NCBI RefSeq assembly: GCF_900100275.1
Contig: NZ_FNET01000002.1
Location: 434,001-498,000, forward strand
Source: Lentzea albidocapillata subsp. violacea
GTDB taxonomy: Bacteria > Actinomycetota > Actinomycetes > Mycobacteriales > Pseudonocardiaceae
DNA length: 64,000 nucleotides
Direction of reading: 5' to 3'
Shown here: positions 18,452 to 26,524 of the stretch, in pieces
Numbering within the stretch: position 1 is the stretch's first letter
Layout of the letters: each line of letters opens with the position of its first letter
Notes under the pieces: generated by a model
The model's input: the letters and a program-made list of their open reading frames with translations, nothing else
Told to the model about the DNA's origin: nothing
Database searches by the model: none
Program-made: the position numbers and the translations under genes

Positions 18452-19660
18452 TCACCCGGCAGTTGCGAACCCCCTGGAGCTCGGGACCAGTGCGGCTGCT
18501 GCGGGGGCAGCGAAGCAGATGACCGCGCAGGCGCCCAGCACGAGGCCGGCCCCGAAGTGGTCGATGGCCGGTGCGATGAACGCCAGGCCGACCGGCGCGA
18601 GGCCGAAGGAGAGCAGGAAGTCGAGCGAGGAGACACGGGCGAGCTTGCCCGGCTCGACCTCGCGCTGGACCGCGGTGAACCACGGAACGTTGAACAGCTC
18701 GATCCCGACACCCGCCACGACGTACACGGCGATCAGCACGAACCAGTGCACCGGCAGCAGCAGGGCCAGCGGGACCAGGCCGTAGCAGGCCAGCCCGGCC
18801 AGCGCGGCCCATCCCGGCGTCTTCGGGCGCCAGCGGCCGATCAGCGCGGCTCCCGCCAGCGCACCGAGGGTGTACGCGGTCGTGGCGGCCGCCAGCACCG
18901 CTTCCGTGTCGTAGCGGTCGCGGCTCACCACCGGCAGCAGGACGGCCGTGGCGGAGTAGCCGAAGGCCACCATCGCGGTCAGCGCGCCGAGTCCGGAGAG
19001 CAGCCACGGATGACGGCGCGCCTCGTTCAGGCCTTCGAGGAAGTCCGCCGCGAAGCTGGCGTGGGCGGTGGTGCGATCCGGTGCCCTGGTGCCCTTGGGG
19101 GGCACGAACGCGGCGGCCAGCCAGAGCGCGGCGGTGATGATCAGCAGTGCCCTGGCGTCGACCAGGAGCGCGGCGAGAGCGGTGAGGCTCGGGGCGGCCA
19201 GCGTGGTCACCCGGATGGCGACGGTGGTAGCGGCGTTGGCCTGCTGCCGCCCCGACTCGGGCACCACCTCGGCCACCATCGCCTGGAACGCGGGCCGGCA
19301 GCCGCCCTGACCGGCACCGACGATCGCGGCCGCGGCGGCCATGAGCACCAACGACGTGCCCATGCCGAGCGCGATCACGGGTGTCATGACCGCACCGGTG
19401 AGGCACGACCAGAAGACCACGTTGCGTCGTGAATGGCGATCGGCGAGCACACCGGCCACGGGTACGGCCACCAGGAAACCGACGGTTCTGGTGGCGAGGA
19501 CGACGCCGAGTTCGACGGCGGTGATCGAACGTTCGAGCACGGCCAGGCCGAGCACGAACGGCAGGGCCCACATCGCGAGCCCCGACACGGTCGTACCGGT
19601 CCACAGCCGCAGGAAGGCCACGTTCCGCAGGACAGATGGTGCCGTTGCTTTCTCCGTCAC
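18452..19660 (-). CDS. MFS transporter, probable drug efflux
   Basis: About 402 residues with roughly twelve hydrophobic segments and the MFS loop signature after TM2 (GVLADRHSRRNVV). The overall pattern resembles enterobactin-exporter/macrolide-efflux-like actinobacterial MFS proteins. A GTG start at 19660 (VTEKATAP) is preferred; a TTG three codons upstream is the other option. It pumps small molecules using the proton gradient; the substrate is not evident. It stands alone on the minus strand, with the TnpB element inserted just past its stop and a terminator of the next gene upstream of it. Confidence 0.85.
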   Translation of the reverse strand: MTEKATAPSVLRNVAFLRLWTGTTVSGLAMWALPFVLGLAVLERSITAVELGVVLATRTVGFLVAVPVAGVLADRHSRRNVVFWSCLTGAVMTPVIALGMGTSLVLMAAAAAIVGAGQGGCRPAFQAMVAEVVPESGRQQANAATTVAIRVTTLAAPSLTALAALLVDARALLIITAALWLAAAFVPPKGTRAPDRTTAHASFAADFLEGLNEARRHPWLLSGLGALTAMVAFGYSATAVLLPVVSRDRYDTEAVLAAATTAYTLGALAGAALIGRWRPKTPGWAALAGLACYGLVPLALLLPVHWFVLIAVYVVAGVGIELFNVPWFTAVQREVEPGKLARVSSLDFLLSFGLAPVGLAFIAPAIDHFGAGLVLGACAVICFAAPAAAALVPSSRGFATAG

Positions 19661-19719
19661 GACGCCCAAGGCTTCACTACCGGCGGACTCCTGACCACAC
19701 TATTCCCCGTGACCGCGCA

Positions 19720-19763
19720 ACAGCCGGGTGTTCCCCCGCGCCTTGAAGGGAACACCCGGCTGT
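19720..19763. terminator. Strong rho-independent-type hairpin
   Basis: A perfect 16-bp inverted repeat (ACAGCCGGGTGTTCCC at 19720-19735 and its complement at 19748-19763) has a 12-base loop. It lies 28 bases downstream of the stop of the minus-strand gene at 19791 and insulates it from the MFS gene. No long U-tract follows, which is common in high-GC actinomycetes. Confidence 0.8.
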
Positions 19764-19790
19764 CGTGGTGCGCTGTCCGTTGTGGACAGA

Positions 19791-20657
19791 TCAGCCGATC
19801 TTCTCGATCCGCGCGTTGCGGATCAGGAACTTGCCCGGCTCACGGACCTGTTCGAAGGCAGCGTTGTTCAGCAGCGCGCAGCTGCCGGACACAGACGCCA
19901 CCTGGACGGTCGTGGACTTGTTGTTGTCGAGGTTCGTCACCTTGAGCGTGGTGCCGATCGGGAACGTGCCGCTGGACGCGGCGGGCGCGCCACCCTCACC
20001 GGACAGCGTGACGGTCGAGCCGTTGCAGACCTGCTGGCCGGCAGCGCCGTTGTCGTTGCCCTGGTTCGCATCGGGCTCCTGGGCGGGCTCGTTTCCGGCG
20101 TTGTCGTTGCCCTGGTTCGCGTTGCCCTGGTTCGCGTTGCCCTGGTTCGCATCGCCCTGGCCGGCGTCGGCCGCGCCACCGTCACCCGCGCAGCCCGCCG
20201 CCTTGCGTCGCTGCTGGATGAGGTCGACCACGGCCTGCCGGTTCGCGATGCGCGCCTCGGACTGCGAGTCCGGGCTGGACTTCTGGCCCGCGATGAAGCT
20301 CAGGTTGTTCTGCAACGCCTTGTCCAGCCCGCCGCAGTCCTCACCGGACGTGGCGGCCTGCCCGGCTTCGGGCTTGGCCTGGACGTTGTTGCCACAGCCG
20401 GCCGCCGCCCGCCGCTGGTTGATGAGGTTCACGACCTGCTGGCGGTTCTGGATGCGAGCGTCCGACTGCGCGTCGGGGTTCGCCTGCTGACCGGCGATGA
20501 AGGTCAGGTTGTTCTGCAGGGCGGTGTCCAGCCCGCCGCAGTCCTCAGCCGCGTTCGAGTTGGTGCCGCTGAAGGCGAAGATGCCACCGGCGACAGCAGC
20601 GATCGCCAGCACGGCACCCGCGCCGATCATGGCGGGCTTGCGGTGTCGAGCGCCCAT
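19791..20657 (-). CDS. Secreted or anchored protein with two Cys-repeat units and an RlpA-like domain
   Basis: 288 residues. The ATG at 20657 is supported by a GAGGAGA ribosome binding site. Residues about 10-30 form a membrane or signal segment. Two units of about 55 residues follow (DCGGLDxALQNNLxFIAGQ ... NRQxVVxLIxQRRxAAGC), each bounded by cysteines, then a flexible linker of NQGNA repeats. The C-terminal domain of about 85 residues (FPIGTTLKVTNLDNNKSTTVQV ... GKFLIRNARIEKIG) fits an RlpA-like double-psi beta-barrel, a fold found in cell-wall-binding or lytic proteins; the usual catalytic Asp is not clear. I infer a cell-envelope location. The gene is monocistronic, with a terminator behind it and an AT-rich promoter region (20700-20780) before it. 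Confidence 0.7.
   Translation of the reverse strand: MGARHRKPAMIGAGAVLAIAAVAGGIFAFSGTNSNAAEDCGGLDTALQNNLTFIAGQQANPDAQSDARIQNRQQVVNLINQRRAAAGCGNNVQAKPEAGQAATSGEDCGGLDKALQNNLSFIAGQKSSPDSQSEARIANRQAVVDLIQQRRKAAGCAGDGGAADAGQGDANQGNANQGNANQGNDNAGNEPAQEPDANQGNDNGAAGQQVCNGSTVTLSGEGGAPAASSGTFPIGTTLKVTNLDNNKSTTVQVASVSGSCALLNNAAFEQVREPGKFLIRNARIEKIG
20106..20150. repeat. Three perfect 15-bp tandem repeats in coding sequence
   Basis: The unit GTTGCCCTGGTTCGC occurs three times without a change (20106, 20121, 20136) and encodes the NQGNA linker repeat on the minus strand. Perfect short repeats of this kind can vary in number by slippage, which would change linker length in frame. Confidence 0.9.
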
Positions 20658-20782
20658 TCTGTGTCTCCTCGGGGGGTCGAACGGTGTTGTACCGATGACT
20701 ACGGGGAGGTCACGAACGGGGTTCAAAATGGACTGGACCTTGTTGGTTTTAAATGCCTTTAAGGTTTTGCGGGTGATGGTGA

Positions 20783-21238
20783 TCAAGCTGACTCGGCGGC
20801 CTGCTTCAGTCGTTGTAACGTCGCCTCGATGTTGCGCTGGTTCGTCACAGCGCGGTCCTTCACCCCGGTCGCGAGCCGCGTGATCGGCACGTACCAGCCG
20901 GGCCGGCGGTCCCAGGTCGACTCGGTGACGCGGCAACCCTCGCCGGTCTCCTCGATGTCGTACTGCCAGCGCGACACCGCCAGGCCGAGCGACTTCACCT
21001 CGAACGCGAACCGGGTCGCGGAGCAGTCGGTCACCGTGGAGGTCGTCGGCCACTTCCGCCAGCCGCGCTTGTTGAAGCCGCGAAACCGCGCGCCGACCCG
21101 CGGGCCCGCAGCGTTCAGCCACTTGCCGCCGGAGTACTCCTCGGCGCATCGGCTGAGCCCACGAAGGTCGCTGACGAGCTCGAACACCCGCTGCGGCGAG
21201 GCGGCAACGTCGATGTGAGCGGAAGCATCCGGCGTCAT
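20783..21238 (-). CDS. SRPBCC (START-like) domain protein, polyketide cyclase/dehydrase type
   Basis: 151 residues starting at the ATG at 21238 (MTPDASAHIDVAASPQRVFELVSDL), which gives the family's usual N-terminus (hIdappexVw). The C-terminal helix and the EETGEGCRVTESTWDRRPG strand complete one SRPBCC fold. Such proteins bind small hydrophobic ligands or aromatic intermediates; most actinobacterial members of this length have no known reaction. It is divergent from the DUF3291 gene with a 101-bp shared promoter region. Confidence 0.8.
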   Translation of the reverse strand: MTPDASAHIDVAASPQRVFELVSDLRGLSRCAEEYSGGKWLNAAGPRVGARFRGFNKRGWRKWPTTSTVTDCSATRFAFEVKSLGLAVSRWQYDIEETGEGCRVTESTWDRRPGWYVPITRLATGVKDRAVTNQRNIEATLQRLKQAAESA

Positions 21239-21339
21239 GAAGCCGAACTTACTACCAGTAGGTAACCGGCCGCTAGAGCTGCCGGATAGTCGTCGAGCAC
21301 CACACACACCGAATGCGTCGATCATGTCAGAGTAGGCGC

Positions 21340-21798
21340 ATGGGAGCCTTCCACCTGGCACAGGCCAACAACTCGACCGGGCGGTGGGCTTTCGACCACT
21401 GGAGGATGCGCGGGTTCACGAGCAGGATCGACGCGATCAACGACCTGGCGGAACAGGCTCCGGGATTCGTCTGGCGGCCGAGTTCCGGGCGGATGGCGGA
21501 CGACCTGAGCCGGTTGGGCCGCGACCCGATGCGGGAGGCCTACAACCTCAGCGTGTGGGAGTCGGTCGAGGCGTTGTGGGCCTTCGCGTTCAGCGGTGTG
21601 CACCTCGAAGCGGTCAAGCGCACCAAGCAGTGGTTCGACCCCGGGAGCGTGCTGGACGTCATGTGGTGGGTACCCGCCGGACATCGGCCCACGACCGAGG
21701 AGGGCCTCGCGAAGCTCGACCTGGTCAGGGAACAGGGCCCGACGCCGGAGGGGTTCACCTTCCGGAAGCGGTTCCCGCCAGAGCACCTCGGACGATGA
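21340..21798 (+). CDS. DUF3291 domain protein
   Basis: 152 residues; the ATG at 21340 begins the typical MGAFHLAQAN motif, so nine upstream in-frame codons are left out. The whole protein matches the DUF3291 pattern (INDLAEQAPGFVWR, NLSVWESVEALWAFAF, MWWVPAGHRPTTEEGLAKL), a dimeric alpha/beta-barrel fold related to heme- or small-ligand-binding monooxygenases. The function is unknown. Its 3' end overlaps the convergent TetR gene by 44 bases. Confidence 0.85.
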   Translation: MGAFHLAQANNSTGRWAFDHWRMRGFTSRIDAINDLAEQAPGFVWRPSSGRMADDLSRLGRDPMREAYNLSVWESVEALWAFAFSGVHLEAVKRTKQWFDPGSVLDVMWWVPAGHRPTTEEGLAKLDLVREQGPTPEGFTFRKRFPPEHLGR

Positions 21799-22312
21799 TC
21801 TCGACCAGTGGCCGGGGATCGATCGCCTCGCCCCGCGCGAACTGCTGGAGGAACAGGCCCTGCACACAGGCCCCGAGCGTGTCCGAGGCCGCCAGCGGGT
21901 CGCGCGCGCCGAGACCGGCGAGGGCCGGGACCAACATCGACGCCATCGTGGCCCGGCCTCGCAACAACGCCTGCCGCACCTGAGGGTTGGTCGCGGCTTC
22001 CGCCCACAGCACCATGCGGGCGGTGACCGTGACGGCGTTCGGGCCCGTCATGAAGTCGTAGAGCCTGCACAACTCGTCGACCAGGTCCTGGGGTGACGCC
22101 GGCTTGAGCGTTGTCTCGACCTGCGGGACCTCCTTGCGCACCATCCAGTCCACGACACCGTCGAGCAGCGCGGCACGGCTGCGGAAGTAGTTCGACGTGG
22201 AGCCTTTCGGCAGATCGGCGCGATCGTCCACGCGGGCGTGGGTGAGGCCTCGCAGACCTTCGGTGCCCAAGAGCTCGACGGCGGCGGCCAGAGCGCGGTC
22301 CCGGTTCGACAT
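21755..22312 (-). CDS. TetR/AcrR family transcriptional regulator
   Basis: 185 residues from the ATG at 22312. The N-terminal HTH is clear (ALAAAVELLGTEGLRGLTHARVDDRADLPKGSTSNYFRSRAALLDGVV); the C-terminal two-thirds is the variable ligand-binding domain. It is divergent from a small membrane-protein gene, and two near-identical dyads fill the 56-bp gap between them. It therefore probably represses both genes. Confidence 0.92.
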   Translation of the reverse strand: MSNRDRALAAAVELLGTEGLRGLTHARVDDRADLPKGSTSNYFRSRAALLDGVVDWMVRKEVPQVETTLKPASPQDLVDELCRLYDFMTGPNAVTVTARMVLWAEAATNPQVRQALLRGRATMASMLVPALAGLGARDPLAASDTLGACVQGLFLQQFARGEAIDPRPLVEIIVRGALAGTASGR

Positions 22313-22320
22313 CACAGCGA

Positions 22321-22358
22321 CACTATAAACGTAGTGACGGGGCACTACGAACGTAGTA
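22321..22358. promoter_or_regulatory. Two TetR operator copies between divergent genes
   Basis: CACTATAAACGTAGTG (22321-22336) and CACTACGAACGTAGTA (22343-22358) share CACTAYRAACGTAGTR and are spaced 22 bp apart, about two helical turns. The second contains the perfect palindrome ACTACG-AA-CGTAGT. They sit between the start codons at 22312 and 22369, where a TetR protein would block both promoters. Confidence 0.8.
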
Positions 22359-22368
22359 CCGTCGATCC

Positions 22369-22762
22369 ATGACCGCGACCATCGCCCTGATCGTCTGGAT
22401 CGTCAACACCGCGATCGGCTTCGTCCTGCTCCTGCGCCTTCTCCGAGCACGAAGACGGGTACCGGCCCTCGCCTACTGCCACCTCGCCACGTCGCTGATC
22501 GGCCTCGGCGTCTGGATCGCCTTCGTGGCCACGGGTTCGGCGCTGCTGGCATGGACCGGGTTCGCCGTGCTGGACGCTGCACCTCACCCTCGGGGACACC
22601 CTGATGGTGAAGGGCTGGCGCAGGAGCAACCCGGACGCGCGGGGAATCGTCTACCTCCGGGCGACGATGTCCCTGCTGAAGAGGCCGCTCCCGCTGGCGC
22701 ACGCCTGGCTCTCGCCGCTGGCCTGGTTCCCGGCTCTCGCCGCCGCGGTGATCAGCAGTTAG
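22369..22762 (+). pseudogene. Small membrane-protein gene with a frameshift near 22,575
   Basis: The first 70 or so codons encode two hydrophobic segments (ATIALIVWIVNTAIGFVLLL, then LIGLGVWIAFVATGSALLAW) ending TGFAVLD. After about 22575 that frame runs as Pro/Arg-rich nonsense antisense to the lipase gene. The +1 frame continues sensibly as LHLTLGDTLMVKGWRRSNP ... YLRATMSLLKRPLPLAHAWLSPLAWFPALAAAVISS to a TAG at 22760. The two parts together make one small four-helix membrane protein of about 130 residues. Either the gene carries a single-base indel or the assembly has an error there. It is divergent from TetR and under the paired operators, so it is the probable regulated target. Confidence 0.7.
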
Positions 22763-23882
22763 GACGGGTAGGCTTTCCGGCGAAGCGCCCACCGAGCCAC
22801 GTCATCGCGTTCGAGCCCCACGCGCTGACGGCGGTGACGTGCCCGAGCAGCGGCAGCGCGGTCCACTGCACGTCGGCGCCCAGCGAGCACCACTGCGAAC
22901 GCAGCTTCTGCCCGACACCGAACGGAATCAGCTCGTCCAGCGTGCCGTGGTAGAGGTAGACGGGCGCGGCGGGCTTGACCGAGCCGAGCGTGTTCTCCTT
23001 CAACCTCTGCTGCCACAACGGGTTCTGGATGACGTCCGGCGTCGTCGTCAGCGCGTTGAGGCGCGTGAACGGTGCCACCAAAGCGATCTCGGCGACGCAC
23101 GCCTCGCGGATCCTGTCGATGACCTGCTTGCCGCGGGCGTTGAGCACCGACGCCAGGGGCAGTTCGGGGTAGGCGGCGGCGTATCCGGCGGCGGCCGCGA
23201 ACACGAGGCCCGATCCGGCGTTGCCGTCGTTGAACTTCGCGACCGCGTTCAGGTCGGCCGGCACGCCACCGGCGGCGACACCGACGACGTTGAGCGAGGG
23301 CGCGTAGGACTTCCACTGCTCGGCGGCGGCCGACGCGGCCTGGCCTCCCTGGGAGTAACCGAAAACGCCGACCGGGGCGTCACCCGACAGGCCGGGGATG
23401 CCGCTCGCCGCCCGTGCCACGTCGAGCAGGGCCCGGCCCTCCGAACGCGCCACCGCGTACGTGTGATCCCCAGGCGTGCCAAGGCCTTCGTAGTCGGTCA
23501 CCGCGACCGCCCAGCCGTTGAACATCGCCTGGGCGAGGAACGCGATCTCGACCTCGGTGCCGTTCTGCAACTGCCGCGACGGCGCGCACTGGTCACCCAT
23601 GCCCTGCGTGCCCATCGCGTACGCCACGATCGGCCGCGGTCCGTTGTTCCACGGCAGCGGCGACACGAGCACCATGCCGGACACGACGGTGGACGCACCC
23701 GTCGCGGACGTCGAGCGGTAGCGGATGTCGTAGGCCTTCACCGGGGCCGGTAGCAGCCTGAGCGGTTCCGGGTGCCACGCCACCTCCCGGCTGCTGACCA
23801 GCTCCCCCGGCGCGGCCGCCGTGGCGGGCGTGACCAGGGTGAACAACAGGAGGACGGCGGCGAGCACGGCACGGAGCTGCAT
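22752..23882 (-). CDS. Secreted lipase/esterase (LIP family, alpha/beta hydrolase)
   Basis: 376 residues with a signal peptide (MQLRAVLAAVLLLFTLVTPATAA). The nucleophile elbow is GYSQGG, the acid/His part is GTLDELIPF ... LLGHVTAV, and MGTQGMGDQCAPS matches the oxyanion region of actinobacterial secretory lipases. It hydrolyses acyl esters outside the cell. The ATG at 23882 is preceded by an operator-like dyad 17 bases upstream. Its stop overlaps the frameshifted gene end by 11 bases (convergent). Confidence 0.88.
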   Translation of the reverse strand: MQLRAVLAAVLLLFTLVTPATAAAPGELVSSREVAWHPEPLRLLPAPVKAYDIRYRSTSATGASTVVSGMVLVSPLPWNNGPRPIVAYAMGTQGMGDQCAPSRQLQNGTEVEIAFLAQAMFNGWAVAVTDYEGLGTPGDHTYAVARSEGRALLDVARAASGIPGLSGDAPVGVFGYSQGGQAASAAAEQWKSYAPSLNVVGVAAGGVPADLNAVAKFNDGNAGSGLVFAAAAGYAAAYPELPLASVLNARGKQVIDRIREACVAEIALVAPFTRLNALTTTPDVIQNPLWQQRLKENTLGSVKPAAPVYLYHGTLDELIPFGVGQKLRSQWCSLGADVQWTALPLLGHVTAVSAWGSNAMTWLGGRFAGKPTRPNC

Positions 23883-23898
23883 CGTTGGACCTCTTTGT

Positions 23899-23914
23899 GG
23901 TAACCGGCGTTACC
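23899..23914. promoter_or_regulatory. Operator-like dyad upstream of the lipase gene
   Basis: GGTAAC-CGGC-GTTACC is a perfect 6+4+6 inverted repeat 17 bases upstream of the lipase ATG. Its position suggests a repressor site; the regulator is not identifiable in the window. Confidence 0.5.
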
Positions 23915-23960
23915 GCAATGTAGGGCCGAACGCCGCAACAGGACAATAGTCCGTTCGGCT

Positions 23961-25058
23961 TTATGGATTCACGGCCAGGAACAGGAACGCGGCCAGCAGC
24001 ACCAGGTGAACGCCACCCTGCAGACGCGTCGCCCGTCCCGGCACGACGGTCAGGACGCTGACGAGCACCGTCAGCAGCAGCAGGATCATCTGCGTCGACC
24101 CGAGGCCGAGCAGCAGCGGCCCGTCCAGCCAGATGGTCGCCAGCGCGATGGTCGGGATCGTGAGGCCGATGCTCGCGATGGCCGAGCCGTAGCCGAGGTT
24201 GATGCTCGTCTGGATCCGGTCGCGCAACGCGGCGCGGGCGGCGGCGATCGTCTCGGGCAGCAGTACCAGCAGGGCGATGACGACACCGACGAACGACGGC
24301 GGGAACCCTGCCGCGCGCACGCCCGCCTCGATCGCGGGCGACTCGATCTTCGCGAGGCCGACCACCGCGACCAGCGCGACGAGCAGGAAGCCGAGCGAGG
24401 CCAGCGCAGCCCTGCCGGACGGCGCCTCGGCGTGTTCGTCGGCCTCGATCACGCCGTCCTCGTCGACCGGCAGGAAGAAGTCGCGGTGCCGGACGGTCTG
24501 GGTGAAGACGAACAGCGCGTACAGGCCGAGGGAGGCGAACGCGGCGAACGCGAGCTGCGGGCCGGAGAACTCGGGACCCGGCGTGGTCGTGGTGAACGTC
24601 GGCAGCACCAGCGTGAGCGTGGCGAGCATCATCACCGTGGCGAGCGCGCCGCCGCTGCCCTCCGCGTTGAACAACGTCGTGCCGTGCTTCAACGCTCCGA
24701 GCAGCAACGCGATGCCGACGATGCCGTTCGTGGTGATCATGACCGCGGCGAACACCGTGTCGCGCGCCAAGGAGGAGGCCTCGGGTCCGCCGGACACCAT
24801 GAGCGTCACGATCAGCGCCACCTCGATGACCGTCACCGCGACCGCGAGGACCAGGGATCCGTACGGCTCCCCCACCCGCAACGCGACGACCTCGGCGTGG
24901 TGCACGGCGGCGAGCACGGTCGCGGCGAGGACCAGGGCGACGAGCGCGACGAGCACGCCCCCGAGGTCACGCCCCCAGGTCAGGGCGAGCAGGACCATGC
25001 CGAGCACGGGGGTGATGGTCGTCCAGTGGAGCAGTGGGAAGCGCTGGGCGGCGGCCAT
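23961..25058 (-). CDS. chaA: Calcium (or sodium)/proton antiporter, ChaA/CaCA family
   Basis: 365 residues from the ATG at 25058. About eleven hydrophobic segments and the two alpha repeats of the cation/Ca2+ exchanger superfamily are present: GEPYGSLVLAVAVTVIEVALI in the first half and LGYGSAIASIGLTIPTIA in the second. An acidic loop (PVDEDGVIEADEHAEAPSG) separates the halves, as in ChaA. It exports Ca2+ or Na+ in exchange for protons at the inner membrane. It stands alone between the lipase and the SSI-like gene. Confidence 0.85.
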   Translation of the reverse strand: MAAAQRFPLLHWTTITPVLGMVLLALTWGRDLGGVLVALVALVLAATVLAAVHHAEVVALRVGEPYGSLVLAVAVTVIEVALIVTLMVSGGPEASSLARDTVFAAVMITTNGIVGIALLLGALKHGTTLFNAEGSGGALATVMMLATLTLVLPTFTTTTPGPEFSGPQLAFAAFASLGLYALFVFTQTVRHRDFFLPVDEDGVIEADEHAEAPSGRAALASLGFLLVALVAVVGLAKIESPAIEAGVRAAGFPPSFVGVVIALLVLLPETIAAARAALRDRIQTSINLGYGSAIASIGLTIPTIALATIWLDGPLLLGLGSTQMILLLLTVLVSVLTVVPGRATRLQGGVHLVLLAAFLFLAVNP

Positions 25059-25124
25059 GATCCAACCTTCGCATACCGGATGGACCATCCGCCATTCGGC
25101 GCAGCACTCGTTCCGGGTGCAACA

Positions 25125-25167
25125 AAATGTGGAGCGGAGCGCCCCTGCCGCGCCCCGCTCCACATTT
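25125..25167. terminator. Long hairpin terminator behind the SSI-like gene
   Basis: AAATGTGGAGCGG (25125-25137) pairs with CCGCTCCACATTT (25155-25167). After one mismatch four more pairs follow, with a 7-base loop. On the minus strand the stem is followed by TTGT-rich sequence. It separates the SSI-like gene (stop at 25191) from the antiporter promoter. Confidence 0.85.
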
Positions 25168-25190
25168 ATCTGAGGTGCCGTGATCGATTC

Positions 25191-25601
25191 CTAGAAATCG
25201 AAGAGGGCACCGGTGTGCGCCAACATGACGCACGAGTTCGGGTAGGTGTGCACCTCGCTCACGGGCTCACCGCGCCAGAAACCGAACATCGCGACCTCGA
25301 CGGGTGCGTAGTGGAACGTGCACGCCCTGCCGTCGGCCTGCATCGCCTCCAGGTCGGCACCGGTGGAGGCGAGCGTCGCGCAGGCGAGGGCCCTGCGCGG
25401 GTGCTGGTCACCTCGTTCGCAGGTCAGGACGGTCGCCTTGAAGACGTTGCCGTCGAACTCCGAGTACCCGGCGGTGAGCACGAGCGCGGTGCCGCCCCGG
25501 GATGAGGACGGCGACTGCGCCGCGGGAGCGGCCTGAGCGGTGCCGGCGAAGGCGAAAAGCGACACGAACAGAGTGACGAACGCAAAGATGCGGCCGGACA
25601 T
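25191..25601 (-). CDS. Subtilisin inhibitor-like (SSI) secreted protease inhibitor
   Basis: 136 residues with a signal peptide ending at AQA-AP. The mature part has the SSI core: four cysteines (C61, C74, C94, C124) for two disulfides, the GDQHPRRALAC segment and the C-terminal VHTYPNSCVMLAHTGALFDF. The reactive loop aligns as C94-T-F96-H97-Y-A-P, so Phe96 is the predicted P1 residue where classic SSI has Met. That predicts inhibition of subtilisin- or chymotrypsin-like serine proteases outside the cell. The gene is monocistronic with a strong terminator behind it. Confidence 0.9.
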   Translation of the reverse strand: MSGRIFAFVTLFVSLFAFAGTAQAAPAAQSPSSSRGGTALVLTAGYSEFDGNVFKATVLTCERGDQHPRRALACATLASTGADLEAMQADGRACTFHYAPVEVAMFGFWRGEPVSEVHTYPNSCVMLAHTGALFDF

Positions 25602-25845
25602 GAAAGCGGTCCTCCTGAGACCTCACAAAAACGGGCCGGTTCTCGGCCGACGCAGATGTTGCCATCTCGAATCGCTGCGGCGAAAGGGGCCAGGAACTGT
25701 TCACCGATCACATTTGTCCGCTCCACCAGAAGTGTGATTGGGCCGAACGGATGTGTCGATCGCCACGTTCGCGGGGACACAGCTGCCGACGGACTGTTAC
25801 GGGTTGCTGACAGACGCGGTTGCGCATCGACGTATTATTCGAATC

Positions 25846-26433
25846 ATGTCCAAGACCTCCAGACGCGTCGTGTTCGGCGTGCTCCTGATCGTCACACTCG
25901 TGGTTTCCACCGGCGGCGCGCTGGGCTACCTGGGCAGATTGACGCTCGTGTTCGACCGCCATCCGGGAAAACCGCTCGCGATAATCGAGGAGGTGCCCGG
26001 ACCACCGGACGGGCCGAACTGCCCGATCGACGCGCGCTACTTCGACGAGGAGCCGGAGGGCCTGCCCCCCGAGGTGCTGCAGGCGTGGCTCCAGCTGCGC
26101 CAGAAGGCCTCTGAGCAGGGCATCAAGCTCTGCCTGAACGACGGCAAGCGCAGTCGGCAGCAACAGCAGGCGGAGTTCGACGAGGCCGTCGAGAAGTTCG
26201 GCACCGAAGAACTCGCGTCGAAGTACGTGCTGAATCCGCCGGACCGTTCGATGCACGTGATCGGACTAGCGGTCGACATTCAGCCGATCGAATCAGCAAA
26301 ATGGGTCGAGAAAAACGGCGGCGCCCTCGGCTGGTGCCGCCGTTACGAAAACGAGCAGTGGCATTTCGAGTACGACTCCCGCTACGCCACCGGAGGCTGC
26401 CCCGCCCTGATCCCCAGCGCGACGGGCAGTTGA
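25846..26433 (+). CDS. VanY-type D-alanyl-D-alanine carboxypeptidase, M15B family
   Basis: 195 residues; the ATG at 25846 places a transmembrane or signal anchor at residues 7-30 (VVFGVLLIVTLVVSTGGALGYLG). Upstream in-frame codons add only non-homologous sequence. Zinc-binding motifs are intact: SMHVIGLAVDIQP (SxHxxGxAxD) and EQWHFEY (ExWHxE). These enzymes trim D-Ala or D,D-dipeptides from peptidoglycan precursors at the cell surface. It is divergent from the SSI-like gene; the 244-bp gap (25602-25845) holds both promoters and nothing else I recognise. Confidence 0.88.
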   Translation: MSKTSRRVVFGVLLIVTLVVSTGGALGYLGRLTLVFDRHPGKPLAIIEEVPGPPDGPNCPIDARYFDEEPEGLPPEVLQAWLQLRQKASEQGIKLCLNDGKRSRQQQQAEFDEAVEKFGTEELASKYVLNPPDRSMHVIGLAVDIQPIESAKWVEKNGGALGWCRRYENEQWHFEYDSRYATGGCPALIPSATGS

Positions 26434-26486
26434 ACCCACGCGCAAAGGTCTAGACGCCTGGTGTGCGCGTGAGGTTGCGCCGACGT

Positions 26487-26512
26487 AATCTGACAAGCCC
26501 AGTTACCAGATT
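26487..26512. promoter_or_regulatory. Possible operator of the TetR gene at 26525
   Basis: AATCTG (26487-26492) and CAGATT (26507-26512) form an inverted repeat with a 14-base spacer, immediately before the GTG start at 26525. It could be an autoregulatory site, but the arms are short. Confidence 0.3.
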
Positions 26513-26524
26513 GGAGCACTCCCG

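Noticed and set aside
20087-20160. Short tandem repeats that might suggest a CRISPR array
   Set aside because: The repeats are 15 bp, contiguous without spacers and encode an in-frame NQGNA linker.
20658-21149. Extension of the RlpA-like protein gene to a start at 21149
   Set aside because: It would run through the SRPBCC gene and an AT-rich promoter; the ATG at 20657 has a good ribosome binding site and a signal segment.
21249-21265. Dyad TTACTACCAGTAGGTAA upstream of the SRPBCC gene
   Set aside because: Only the outer TTAC/GTAA and a few inner bases pair; it is too weak to call an operator.
22763-22953. Read-through extension of the small membrane-protein frame to 22953
   Set aside because: That frame is antisense to the lipase gene and has lost membrane-protein character; the other frame ends sensibly at 22762.
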